A DNA stretch of 64,000 nt from SZUA-37 sp964472525 (GTDB lineage: Bacteria; Pseudomonadota; Gammaproteobacteria; UBA6429; Thiohalophilaceae): contig CAYYLL010000012.1 of assembly GCA_964472525.1 (NCBI GenBank), positions 1 through 64,000 of the forward strand, written 5' to 3'. This document shows, piece after piece, positions 52,273 through 61,124 of the stretch; the stretch's first letter is position 1; the number at the start of each line of letters is the position of its first letter. Under the pieces are notes generated by a model. That model had not been told where the DNA came from and ran no database searches. It worked only from the letters and a program-made list of their open reading frames with translations. Position numbers and translations under genes: made by a program.

Positions 52273-53336
52273 GCATTAATGCACAGTTCCATCTAGTGCG
52301 AGAAGACTTTTCTCTGGATGTCGATTTTGTTATTCCTTCCAAAGGTATCACGGCGGTATTTGGCCCATCGGGTTGTGGCAAGACAACCTTATTACGCCTA
52401 ATAGCCGGGTTGGATTACTGTAACAATGGATTTTTAAAAGTGGGGGATACATTGTGGCAGGATACATCTTTATTTTTTCCTGCTTATAAACGATCTATCG
52501 GTTATATTTTTCAGGAATCAAGTTTATTTGCACATTTAAATGTAGAACAAAATATTGCATATGGTGCTAAACGTTCTCGCGCTATTAATCAGAAAGTTGC
52601 CGTCGATAAGGTGGTTGAACTTTTGGGTATTTCGCATCTGTTACAACGAGATCCGCTTAAGCTTTCGGGGGGGGAAAGGCAACGAGTGGCCATTGCGCGT
52701 GCATTAGCGATTAGCCCCAGTTTATTATTAATGGATGAACCTCTCGCGGCACTGGATCAAAAACGTAAAGATGAATTTATGCCTTACCTTGAAGCGTTAC
52801 ATGAAGAATTGGATATCCCTGTTATCTATGTGAGTCATTCAAGCATGGAAGTTTCGCGGTTAGCTGATCATTTGGTATTAATGGATTCAGGTCGTGTCGT
52901 TGCTTCGGGCGATATTCACGAGATGATGACGCGTCTTGATTTAACCATCGCACATGATCATGATGCCGCAGCAATTATCGAAGCACGAGTGAGTGGCCAT
53001 GATGAGCAATACCATTTAACCCATCTTGAATTTGCAGGTGGAACAATCAGTGTGACTCAAAAGGCCTTACAAGTAGGGAACCCTGCAAGGCTGCGACTTG
53101 CCGCGCGTGATGTTAGCTTAACCTTAGCTCATCAATTGGATACCAGTATTCTTAATATTATCCCGGTCACTGTTGACGACATTATTGATGAAAGTCCAGC
53201 TCAGGTTTTAATACGGTTATCCGCGAACGGTGTGCCTATATTAAGTCGTATTACACGCAAATCGGCCAATGAGCTTGGTTTAAAGAAAGGTAAGCCTGTT
53301 TATGCACAAGTGAAGAGTGTTGCATTATTAAGTTAA
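52269..53336 (+). CDS. modC: Molybdate ABC transporter, ATP-binding protein
   Basis: A 355-residue ATPase with Walker A GPSGCGKTT near residue 34, Q-loop FQESSLFAHL, ABC signature LSGGERQRVA near residue 130, Walker B LLLMDEPLAALD and a C-terminal TOBE/Mop domain of about 65 residues that binds molybdate and may sense it. Its last 4 bases overlap the end of the convergent cytochrome gene. Confidence 0.96.
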   Translation: MSINAQFHLVREDFSLDVDFVIPSKGITAVFGPSGCGKTTLLRLIAGLDYCNNGFLKVGDTLWQDTSLFFPAYKRSIGYIFQESSLFAHLNVEQNIAYGAKRSRAINQKVAVDKVVELLGISHLLQRDPLKLSGGERQRVAIARALAISPSLLLMDEPLAALDQKRKDEFMPYLEALHEELDIPVIYVSHSSMEVSRLADHLVLMDSGRVVASGDIHEMMTRLDLTIAHDHDAAAIIEARVSGHDEQYHLTHLEFAGGTISVTQKALQVGNPARLRLAARDVSLTLAHQLDTSILNIIPVTVDDIIDESPAQVLIRLSANGVPILSRITRKSANELGLKKGKPVYAQVKSVALLS

Positions 53337-53755
53337 TGAATACGATATCCTGCGTGGCAGGCAATACAGGCAGCGGTTACCTTATTTAAAGCTTTATATG
53401 CAGCGTCACGATCACCTTCTTGTGCTTTAAGTGCAAAGCGGCTTGCAGTTTTATGCATGTTTGTACCTGCTTGCCGCATTCCTTTTGGCATAAATTTTGC
53501 CATATGGCTTGCATTGTGTGAGGTTAGTGAAGTCATACCAAGTGTTTGTTCTGCTACATCGGCAGCTTTATCTAATTGTTGATTGCTCATTAAGAATAAA
53601 ATTTCATTGATTGATTCTAAATGACCACGCATACTAGTCATCATGTGTTGTTGCATCATCCTGGGTAGCTTAACGAATTGACGTGTATCTTCTTTTGCGT
53701 GGCTAAAAAAAGATAAAGAGAATAAGAAAATAACAAGAGTTAATTTTTTTAACAT
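53333..53755 (-). CDS. Small periplasmic c-type cytochrome (cytochrome c'/c556-like)
   Basis: A 140-residue protein with a signal peptide (MLKKLTLVIFLFSLSFFSHA). Its helical, Met/His-rich body ends with a single heme motif CIACHAGYRI. A heme site at the C-terminus of a four-helix body is typical of class II cytochromes (c', c556). It follows acs on the reverse strand by 21 bases, so the two may be co-transcribed. Its end overlaps the convergent modC gene by 4 bases. Electron partner unknown. Confidence 0.85.
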   Translation of the reverse strand: MLKKLTLVIFLFSLSFFSHAKEDTRQFVKLPRMMQQHMMTSMRGHLESINEILFLMSNQQLDKAADVAEQTLGMTSLTSHNASHMAKFMPKGMRQAGTNMHKTASRFALKAQEGDRDAAYKALNKVTAACIACHAGYRIH

Positions 53756-53776
53756 GTACGAGGTACTCTTAATTTA

Positions 53777-55717
53777 TTATTTATTAGCCCGGTTTTCAAG
53801 CAGTTCTTCAACGACAGCTGGATCGGCCAATGTACTAGTATCGCCTAATTCATCCACTTCATTAGCGGCAATTTTACGCAGAATACGCCGCATAATTTTG
53901 CCTGAACGGGTTTTAGGTAACGCCGGTGCCCATTGAATAATATCCGGTGAGGCAATCGGACCAATTTCATGGCGCACTAATTGAATCAATTCTTTACGTA
54001 ATTCTTCAGTTGTTTCAATACCGGCAATGGGGGTGACATAGGCATAAATCCCTTGGCCTTTAATTTCATGCGGGTAACCGACAACCGCCGCTTCGGCAAT
54101 GGCCTTGTGTAAAACAAGCGCGCTTTCAACTTCGGCAGTACCCATACGATGTCCAGACACATTTAAAACGTCATCCATACGACCGGTAATCCAGTAGTCG
54201 CCGTCTTTATCACGGCGGGCACCGTCACCACTAAAATAATTGCCGGGGTAATCCGAAAAATAGGTTTGGATAAAACGATCGTGGTCACCATAAATACTGC
54301 GCATTTGACCGGGCCATGGATGGGTTATTACCAGTGCGCCTTGGGCAGGATTGCCTTCGACAATTTTACCGTCGGTATCCATTAGCGCCGGTTGCACGCC
54401 AAAGAAAGGACGCATTGCTGAACCGGGTTTAAGTGGGGTTGCGCCGGGTAAGGGCGTGAGCATATGGCCACCGGTTTCTGTTTGCCACCAAGTATCGACA
54501 ATAGGGCAACGTTCTTCGCCTACGACACGGTAGTACCATTCCCATGCTTCAGGGTTAATTGGTTCGCCCACACTACCGAGTAAACGCAAACTGGCACGGC
54601 TAGTTTTAGTAACCGGATCATTACCTTCACGCATGAGTGCGCGAATGGCTGTGGGTGCGGTATAAAAAACACTCACTTTGTGTTTATCAATCACCTCCCA
54701 AAAACGGGAAGCAGATGGATAGTTTGGTATACCTTCGAATGAAATGGTAGTGCTGCCAATAGCCAATGGTCCGTATACAAGGTAACTATGCCCGGTTACC
54801 CAGCCCACATCGGCGGTACACCAAAAAATGTCGCCATCGTGTAAGTCAAAGGTATATTTAGTGGTGATGGCTGCATAAAGGAGATAGCCGCCAGTGGTGT
54901 GCAACACACCTTTTGGTTTACCAGTAGAACCCGAGGTATAAAGAATAAATAAGGGATCTTCAGCATCCATTTGTTCAGGTGGGCAATCGGCAGAAGCCTC
55001 GGCCATCAAATCGTGATACCAAACGTCAATTTTATTATTCCAGTTAATATTGCCGCCGGTGCGTTTAACGGTGAGTACGGTATGCACATTAGGGCATTGT
55101 TCAACCGCTTTATCGGTATTGGCTTTGAGTGGAATTTTTTTACTGCCGCGAAGACCTTCATCGGCGGTAATCACAATTTGGCAGTCGGAATCCAGTATTC
55201 GGTCTTTAAGCGACTCCGGTGAAAAGCCACCAAAGACAACCGAATGTACCGCACCAATACGGGTACAGGCTAGCATGGCATAGGCGGCTTCTGGGATCAT
55301 GGGCATATAGATGCAAACTCGGTCGCCTTTTTTAACCCCGCGTTTTTTTAAGACATTAGCCAGTTTGCTGACTTCCTGATGCAGTTCTTTGTAAGTGATT
55401 TTTTTATCATCGTTTGGATCATCACCTTCCCAGATAATGGCAACCTGATCGGCTCGTTTTTCCAGATGCCGGTCGATACAGTTATAACTGACATTCAGTT
55501 TTGCACCTTCAAACCAGCGGATGTGTCCTTTGCTGTAATCCCAATCAAGCACTTTGTCCCAAGGGCGAGACCAGTCGATAAAATCAGTCGCTTGTTCAGC
55601 CCAGAAACCATCCGGGTCACTCACTGAACGTTGATACATTTCCTTGTATTGCGCTTCGGTAATATTGGCAGTGGCTGCAAAATTTTCTTTGATTGGATAA
55701 ACTTTTGCCTCGGACAT
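53777..55717 (-). CDS. acs: Acetyl-CoA synthetase
   Basis: A 646-residue cytoplasmic AMP-forming ligase that converts acetate, ATP and CoA to acetyl-CoA. It has the phosphate loop YTSGSTGKPKGVLHT near residue 265, the adenylation motif VDTWWQTETGG near residue 415, YFSGDGARRDKDGDYWITGR near residue 500 and the C-terminal catalytic Lys in TRSGKIMRR. Length is standard. A GAGGAGTCATC leader gives a strong ribosome site. The Lys near the end is the usual acetylation control point. Confidence 0.97.
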   Translation of the reverse strand: MSEAKVYPIKENFAATANITEAQYKEMYQRSVSDPDGFWAEQATDFIDWSRPWDKVLDWDYSKGHIRWFEGAKLNVSYNCIDRHLEKRADQVAIIWEGDDPNDDKKITYKELHQEVSKLANVLKKRGVKKGDRVCIYMPMIPEAAYAMLACTRIGAVHSVVFGGFSPESLKDRILDSDCQIVITADEGLRGSKKIPLKANTDKAVEQCPNVHTVLTVKRTGGNINWNNKIDVWYHDLMAEASADCPPEQMDAEDPLFILYTSGSTGKPKGVLHTTGGYLLYAAITTKYTFDLHDGDIFWCTADVGWVTGHSYLVYGPLAIGSTTISFEGIPNYPSASRFWEVIDKHKVSVFYTAPTAIRALMREGNDPVTKTSRASLRLLGSVGEPINPEAWEWYYRVVGEERCPIVDTWWQTETGGHMLTPLPGATPLKPGSAMRPFFGVQPALMDTDGKIVEGNPAQGALVITHPWPGQMRSIYGDHDRFIQTYFSDYPGNYFSGDGARRDKDGDYWITGRMDDVLNVSGHRMGTAEVESALVLHKAIAEAAVVGYPHEIKGQGIYAYVTPIAGIETTEELRKELIQLVRHEIGPIASPDIIQWAPALPKTRSGKIMRRILRKIAANEVDELGDTSTLADPAVVEELLENRANK

Positions 55718-55886
55718 GATGACTCCTCAATTTAAAAGGCGTGGTTATTATTTTTCATGGATAAAAATCTACTATAACCCATTGAATAATATATTAATTT
55801 AAGTTGTAAGGATTATAGTGTTATTAAATCGGTATTTTGCACCGAGGTCAATACGCAATTGTATTTTTGCATCAGCAATGCGTGCA

Positions 55887-56684
55887 TTAATCAGAAAGTG
55901 TTTTGCGGTAGTGGCTATCGAGTTGATTAATATAACGTTGCAAATCGGCAGAAAAATCAGTGAATAAGCCACTAAAGTGGCAGCCGATACGTTGCCCGGC
56001 GGTTGGTTTATCAAAGTGTAAGGGTAACGTATTTTGCACGGTTAAGTCGGTTGAGCAACTAAGTTCATCATTAAAAATAAGGGCAACGTCATTAAATTCA
56101 TCACCAGCTTCTACTTTTAGTGAAAATGATTCATCGGCAATAGCAATACCGCCACCACTCACATCAATGATGCGGTATTCATTCGTGTCGCCCTGATTTG
56201 TTTTTATCTGGAAAAGGGCATTGTTACTTTGAGGAATACGTACACGAAAATGTTCCCGGCGTTGAACCCATAATAAATCATCAGGTATTGCACAGGCAAA
56301 AAGATGTTGCCCCTGAAACTTTGCGGTTTGGATAGATTGAGTTTTAAATTGTGCGGTAACACCTAAGTGTTTTGTTTTTAGTACAATATTATCCGCATCG
56401 GTAATTTTTTGATTGAGTTCAGGGTCGGGACTGACATCAAGTACTAATATATTCTGATCGCGCAGCACATCAACAATCGACGTTAAGAAAAAATCATTTC
56501 CATGGTTAAAATAACCGCTGATGGAAGACTTACTTTTTGCCAATAAGCGTAATTTTTGAACAATTTCACCTTTGCTGTGAAGGAAATATTTTTCAATATC
56601 CGTGATACCGTCTAACTCAATATTGGAGGAGTCGGGTGCATTAGACGAGCCGGTTGAAGTGTTATCGGGGTTATTGTCAGTCAT
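55887..56684 (-). CDS. PilZ-domain c-di-GMP-binding protein, YcgR-like
   Basis: A 265-residue cytoplasmic protein. The N-terminal half (residues 25-140) resembles the YcgR N-domain. The C-terminal PilZ domain has the c-di-GMP motifs QRREHFRVRIP near residue 140 and DVSGGGIAIADES near residue 175. YcgR-type proteins slow flagella or alter surface behaviour on c-di-GMP binding; no flagellar genes are in view. It lies between acs and gluQ on the same strand. Confidence 0.88.
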   Translation of the reverse strand: MTDNNPDNTSTGSSNAPDSSNIELDGITDIEKYFLHSKGEIVQKLRLLAKSKSSISGYFNHGNDFFLTSIVDVLRDQNILVLDVSPDPELNQKITDADNIVLKTKHLGVTAQFKTQSIQTAKFQGQHLFACAIPDDLLWVQRREHFRVRIPQSNNALFQIKTNQGDTNEYRIIDVSGGGIAIADESFSLKVEAGDEFNDVALIFNDELSCSTDLTVQNTLPLHFDKPTAGQRIGCHFSGLFTDFSADLQRYINQLDSHYRKTLSD

Positions 56685-56762
56685 ATGTTTAACATAATTT
56701 TATATACGATTAATACTAATAGAAAACCGTCATTGATGCCATCTATCCGCTTTGATTTATGC

Positions 56763-57680
56763 TCAAATGGGGCTAAAAACAGACGGTGTTGGCGGTACCT
56801 TTGCTAAATTCCAGTTTGTAAACCCCCACTGCCAGAGTTGAGTTAAATTTTGTGTTATCAGGCTCGATGGCGGTCGCTGGCCTAAAATGTCGAGTGCTAG
56901 CCACAGCATCTTTTGTGGTAATTCGGTGGCGATATCTTGAGCGGCGGATTGTTTGCTTAATTTTAAACCATTATGGTTAATGGCAAGGGGAATATGGGCA
57001 TAATCGGGTGAATGCAGGCCTAATGTTTGCTGAATGTGTCGCTGACAAAAGCTGGATTCATGCAAGTCAGCACCTCGCACGATTTGAGTCATATTTTGGG
57101 TGCTGTCATCGACGGCAACGGCTAGGTGGTAGGAAAATAAACCATCGGCACGTTTAATAATAAAATCACCGCTTGTTTGCGATAAATCCCGAGTCTGTGT
57201 TCCCTGAATAGCATCCTGAATACTCAGTTGAGGGGCTTCCTTTGTGAGTTTGATTCGAATAGAGCGTGCGTGTTTACCGTGTAAGCCCTCTCGACAGGTG
57301 CCGGGGTAAAGGTCGATGGTTTTAGGTTGTTGTTGGTTGAATTGCTGTATTTCCTTGCGTGAACAACCACAAGCATAAGCTATATTCATCTGGAGTAATT
57401 GTTCTAGATAGTGCTGATAAATATCGAGTCGTTGGCTTTGGTAACTGAGGTTATCCCATTCAAAGCCGTAAAGCTTGAGGGTGTCGATTATGTGTTGACT
57501 AGCACCTTTAAGTTCGCGTGGCGGGTCAATATCTTCGATACGCAACCACCATTCCCCCTGTTGCTGTTTAGCCTGTAAATAGCTTGCTGTTGCGGCTAAA
57601 AGCGAACCAAAATGTAGTGGCCCTGATGGAGAGGGCGCAAAACGGCCACGGTAGACTTTGTTGTGGTTATGCATCGACAT
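56763..57680 (-). CDS. gluQ: Glutamyl-Q tRNA(Asp) synthetase
   Basis: A 305-residue truncated relative of glutamyl-tRNA synthetase that attaches Glu to queuosine in tRNA-Asp. It has GRFAPSPSGPLHFGSLLAA (HIGH-type motif), the zinc-site cysteines in YACGCSRKE and PGTCREG, and LKLSKQSAAQ (KMSKS-type). No anticodon-binding domain follows, as expected. In gammaproteobacteria it is often near dksA, which is the case here with a forward DUF3579 gene in between. The start is ATG 57680, or ATG 57674 two codons later. A queF gene is also in the window, consistent with queuosine synthesis. Confidence 0.93.
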   Translation of the reverse strand: MSMHNHNKVYRGRFAPSPSGPLHFGSLLAATASYLQAKQQQGEWWLRIEDIDPPRELKGASQHIIDTLKLYGFEWDNLSYQSQRLDIYQHYLEQLLQMNIAYACGCSRKEIQQFNQQQPKTIDLYPGTCREGLHGKHARSIRIKLTKEAPQLSIQDAIQGTQTRDLSQTSGDFIIKRADGLFSYHLAVAVDDSTQNMTQIVRGADLHESSFCQRHIQQTLGLHSPDYAHIPLAINHNGLKLSKQSAAQDIATELPQKMLWLALDILGQRPPSSLITQNLTQLWQWGFTNWNLAKVPPTPSVFSPI

Positions 57681-57789
57681 GGTTGAATATTATCAATTAT
57701 TTTTTGGGTAGAGGAATAAAAATAACCGAATATCTAAAGTTTATTGTGGTTTTGTCCGTTAAATAAGCATAAGAATTGGAGGGTTGATT

Positions 57790-58104
57790 GTGTCAAATGC
57801 ACTGAATGGAGAAGTTCACGTTATTAAGGGAATAAAAGAAGATGGTGCAAAGTTGCGCCCGAGTGACTGGATTGAAAGATTATCATCAACCTTAGCCAGT
57901 TTTGGTCAGGATCAACGCTTAAAATACAATGAATGCGTACAACCGTGCGTGATTAATGGGGAAAAATGTTTGGTCGTTGCGCGAGGTTTATCAACAAAAA
58001 ACCCACAAATGTATGATTTTGTAATGGGTTTTGCAAAAGGCAATAAGCTGCAAATTGTGACCGACCGTCGGGCAGACGATCGGGCACTTAAAGCCAACGC
58101 ATAA
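57790..58104 (+). CDS. DUF3579 family protein
   Basis: A 104-residue cytoplasmic protein. The family-like pattern is KLRPSDWIERLSSTLASFG near residue 21, VINGEKCLVVARGLSTKNPQMYDFVMGFAKGN and a C-terminal basic end. Function is not known. GTG 57790 is chosen because GGAGG lies 7 bases upstream; an in-frame TTG at 57784 abuts the same site. It lies between two reverse-strand genes and converges on dksA. Confidence 0.85.
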   Translation: MSNALNGEVHVIKGIKEDGAKLRPSDWIERLSSTLASFGQDQRLKYNECVQPCVINGEKCLVVARGLSTKNPQMYDFVMGFAKGNKLQIVTDRRADDRALKANA

Positions 58105-58121
58105 TTTAATGTTGGTTAAAT

Positions 58122-58808
58122 TTAGCCACGTTGACGCTCGCGGATTTCTTCCAGACTTTTACAATCAATACATAAACTAGCAGTGGGGCGTGCTTCCAGA
58201 CGGCGAACACCAATTTCAATACCGCAGTCTTCACAATAACCGTAATCTCCACTTTCCAGATTAGCAAGTGACTCATCAATTTTTTTGATCAGTTTGCGTT
58301 CACGGTCACGGGTACGTAATTCCATTGCAAATTCAGATTCCTGGCTGGCTCGGTCGTTTGGATCAGGAAAGTTAGCCGCTTCGTCCTGCATATGGTGAAC
58401 GGTTCTGTCCACTTCCTGCATTAAACCTTGCTTCCATTCATTTAAAATTTCCTGGAAATGCTCGGTTTGTTCTTCATTCATATAGTCTTCACCTTTAACT
58501 ATTTTATATGGTGTAAAACTATGCACTTCGTCAACGGAGGCGCGACGACGAACCGATGTTTTTTTAGCAACTTTCTTTTTTGATGCTGTCTTTTTCGCCG
58601 TTACCTTCTTTTTAGCGGGCGTCTTTTTCGCGACAGCTTTTTTCGCGGCGACCTTCTTTTTGGTCACTTTTTTCTTCGCCGTCGTTTTCTTTTTAGCTAC
58701 TTTTTTAGCCGGTGTTTTCTTTGCCGTTGTTTTTTTAGTTGCGGATTTTTTCTTTGCAACTTTCTTTTTAGCCACTTTTTTCTTAGCTGTTTTTTTCTTC
58801 ACTGCCAT
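58122..58808 (-). CDS. dksA: DksA with histone-H1-like lysine-rich N-terminal tail
   Basis: A 228-residue protein. Residues from about 95 on are a full DksA: the coiled coil with the tip motif DPNDRA (DxxDxA), and the zinc finger CEDCGIEIGVRRLEARP..CIDC. DksA binds the RNA polymerase secondary channel and works with ppGpp. The first 85 residues or so are a repeat of Lys, Ala, Thr and Val (units like VAKKK and TPAKK), resembling bacterial histone H1-like proteins. Standard DksA is about 150 residues. The ATG start is inside the tail with no alternative start between the tail and the core. Confidence 0.94.
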   Translation of the reverse strand: MAVKKKTAKKKVAKKKVAKKKSATKKTTAKKTPAKKVAKKKTTAKKKVTKKKVAAKKAVAKKTPAKKKVTAKKTASKKKVAKKTSVRRRASVDEVHSFTPYKIVKGEDYMNEEQTEHFQEILNEWKQGLMQEVDRTVHHMQDEAANFPDPNDRASQESEFAMELRTRDRERKLIKKIDESLANLESGDYGYCEDCGIEIGVRRLEARPTASLCIDCKSLEEIRERQRG

Positions 58809-59036
58809 GCGACAAGTTCTCCAACATTTTAAAATACTTACTTTATTTAGCCATTTAAGGCGAGCCTAAAAGCGAAATCGAGGCTTTTAATACCAGAAAG
58901 TGCTATTCAACGCAACAAAAACAATCCATATAGTAAAATTATATATAAAATAAATCAACCGATTTTGTGTAACTTATTGTATTTCATGGGATAATTGACT
59001 TTTATGTTTTTTTGGGTTTAAAGTGAGGTTTTGGGT

Positions 59037-59810
59037 ATGTTGAAGTTAAAAGCATTTATTTTTGATGTGGATGGTACGCTCGCCGATACCGAAAAAGACG
59101 GTCATCGGGTGGCATTTAATCGTGCTTTTAAAGAAGCAAATCTGGACTGGCACTGGTCGGTTGCTGAATATGGCAAGCTATTAGCGGTGACCGGCGGGAA
59201 AGAACGTACCCGTTATTTTTTAAGCTTGAGGCATCCTGAATTTTTAGCGCAGCAGCAACAAGCCGGTACGCTCGATGATTTAATCAAAACGCTACATGCG
59301 CGTAAAACATATTTTTATACTCAGTTATTATCAGAAGGTGCGATACCCCTACGTACTGGAGTAAAACGGTTATTACTTGAAATGCGTGAGCAAGGTTATC
59401 GGTTAGCTATTGCCACAACGACAACGCCTGCGAATGTCACCAGCTTACTGGAAAGTACCTTAGGTAAAGAGTCACTCGACTGGTTTGAAGTGATTGCGGC
59501 AGGCGATATTGTGCCCAAGAAAAAACCTGCAGCGGATATTTACAACTATGCGTTGGACAAAATGGGGCTAAAAGCAGAAGAATGTCTGGCTTTTGAAGAT
59601 TCATTAAACGGCATTAAGTCATCATTGGGTGCGAATATAAAAACCGTGATTACGCAAAACTATTATACTGAAACCAATGATTTTAGCGGTGCATTAGTGG
59701 TACTCGATCATTTAGGTGAACCGGATGAACCGTGCCATTGTATTGAGGGTGACCTCGGTGGCGCTACTTTTATTTCGGTCGCGGTACTCGAAAGTTTATT
59801 CTCGTCGTAG
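59037..59810 (+). CDS. CbbY/Gph-type HAD phosphatase
   Basis: A 257-residue haloacid-dehalogenase-type phosphatase with the nucleophile motif FIFDVDGTLADTEKDGH at residue 8, the Thr motif IATTTTPANVTSLL near residue 120 and the Lys plus acidic motif KKKPAADIYNYAL / LAFEDSLNGIKSS. It resembles CbbY, which removes xylulose-1,5-bisphosphate in autotrophs, but the substrate is not proven here. ATG 59037 has GAGG at suitable spacing; a TTG two codons earlier is also open. A forward aminotransferase gene follows 9 bases later. Confidence 0.85.
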   Translation: MLKLKAFIFDVDGTLADTEKDGHRVAFNRAFKEANLDWHWSVAEYGKLLAVTGGKERTRYFLSLRHPEFLAQQQQAGTLDDLIKTLHARKTYFYTQLLSEGAIPLRTGVKRLLLEMREQGYRLAIATTTTPANVTSLLESTLGKESLDWFEVIAAGDIVPKKKPAADIYNYALDKMGLKAEECLAFEDSLNGIKSSLGANIKTVITQNYYTETNDFSGALVVLDHLGEPDEPCHCIEGDLGGATFISVAVLESLFSS

Positions 59811-59819
59811 TTTGTCAAC

Positions 59820-60983
59820 GTGATCCCCAAAATTTCTAAACGTGCGCAGGCAATACAACCTTTTCATGTGATGAAGTTACTGGCACGGGCGAAAGAGCTT
59901 GAGGCACAAGGCCAACATATTATCCATATGGAAGTGGGAGAGCCTGACTTCAATACCCCACAACCGATTTTGGATGCCGGTATTGCTGCTATTAAAAAAG
60001 GTGATGTGCATTATACGTCACCGATGGGCTTGCCCGCTTTACGTGAAGCCATTGCCCAGTTTTATCAGGATAAATTTCAGTTAACGGTTTCTGCTGAACG
60101 TATTGTGGTGACCCCCGGTGCATCCGGTGCTTTGTTGTTAGCCTTGGCCGCCATTATTGAACCGGGACAGTCGGTGATAATGGCCGATCCGGGATATCCG
60201 TGTAACCGCAATTTTGTGTCTTTATTAGAAGGCAGGAACCAGCTTGTTAATGTTAATGCGGGTACGCAGTTCCAGTTAAATAAAGAATTAGTTGAACAAC
60301 ACTGGACTAATAAAACGGCTGCCGTACTATTAGCATCACCCTCTAATCCAACCGGTACGATGGTTTCAGAAAAATCCTTAACAGATATTATTCAGTTCGC
60401 AGAACAAAAGCAGATGGCAGTATTAGTGGATGAAATTTATCAGGGACTGGTTTATGACCAACCACCGGCAACGGCTTTATCCCTTTCCGATCATGTTTTT
60501 ATTATTAATAGTTTTTCAAAATACTTTTCAATGACCGGCTGGCGAATTGGTTGGCTAGTCGTACCCGAGACATTTATTTCGGTGGTGGATAATCTGGCGC
60601 AAAATATATTTCTGGCTGCGCCAACGCCGGCACAATATGCGGCACTGGCGGCATTTAAACCCGACACCATTAAAATACTCGAACAACGCCGGGATGAATT
60701 TAAATTACGACGAGATTATTTGTTAGCAGCCTTGCCTAAACTTGGGTTTACAATACCCGTTAAACCCGATGGCGCATTTTATCTTTATGCGAATTGCGAA
60801 AATTTAACGGATAACAGTTTTGAATTTGCAGAACAATGTTTAGAGCAAGTGGGTGTAGCGATAACGCCGGGGATTGATTTTGGGAATAACAAAGCTGAAA
60901 AATATATTCGTTTTGCTTATACAACGTCACTAGATAACTTAAAAGAAGCCGTTGACAGATTAGAACGGTTTATTGCAGGTTGA
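59820..60983 (+). CDS. Pyridoxal-phosphate aminotransferase, class I/II
   Basis: A 387-residue aminotransferase of the aspartate-aminotransferase fold. It has the N-terminal EVGEPDFNTPQP, ASPSNPTGTMV near residue 178, DEIYQGLVYD with the Asp for the pyridine ring, and SFSKYFSMTGWRIGW with the PLP-binding Lys near residue 233. The C-terminal Arg for the substrate carboxylate lies in IRFAYT. Substrate cannot be told. GTG 59820 starts 9 bases after the HAD gene stop, so both may be co-expressed. Confidence 0.92.
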   Translation: MIPKISKRAQAIQPFHVMKLLARAKELEAQGQHIIHMEVGEPDFNTPQPILDAGIAAIKKGDVHYTSPMGLPALREAIAQFYQDKFQLTVSAERIVVTPGASGALLLALAAIIEPGQSVIMADPGYPCNRNFVSLLEGRNQLVNVNAGTQFQLNKELVEQHWTNKTAAVLLASPSNPTGTMVSEKSLTDIIQFAEQKQMAVLVDEIYQGLVYDQPPATALSLSDHVFIINSFSKYFSMTGWRIGWLVVPETFISVVDNLAQNIFLAAPTPAQYAALAAFKPDTIKILEQRRDEFKLRRDYLLAALPKLGFTIPVKPDGAFYLYANCENLTDNSFEFAEQCLEQVGVAITPGIDFGNNKAEKYIRFAYTTSLDNLKEAVDRLERFIAG

Positions 60984-61015
60984 TTGTTAATGGGTCGGAG
61001 GTGTATGAGGATTAC

Positions 61016-61096
61016 CCCGGATTACGCTGCGCTTCATCCAGGCTACTTGTGTGAATAATTAAAGTGTAGCCCGGATGAAGCGCAGCGTAATCCGGG
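61016..61096. repeat. REP-like inverted repeat with 31-bp arms
   Basis: The arms at 61016-61046 and 61066-61096 are inverted copies with 30 of 31 matches, separated by 19 bases. The core of the right arm reads GGATGAAGCGCAGCGTAATCC, close to repeats dispersed in many gammaproteobacterial genomes. It lies between the convergent aminotransferase and cysZ genes and could fold into a long hairpin that ends transcripts from both sides. Confidence 0.9.
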
Positions 61097-61124
61097 AAAA
61101 GTTTGCGGTTAATGTTTACAATAG

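Noticed and set aside
58660..58869. Hydrophobic open frame opposite the dksA tail
   Set aside because: The Phe/Val/Ala-rich product is the antisense of Lys/Ala codons and has no ribosome site.
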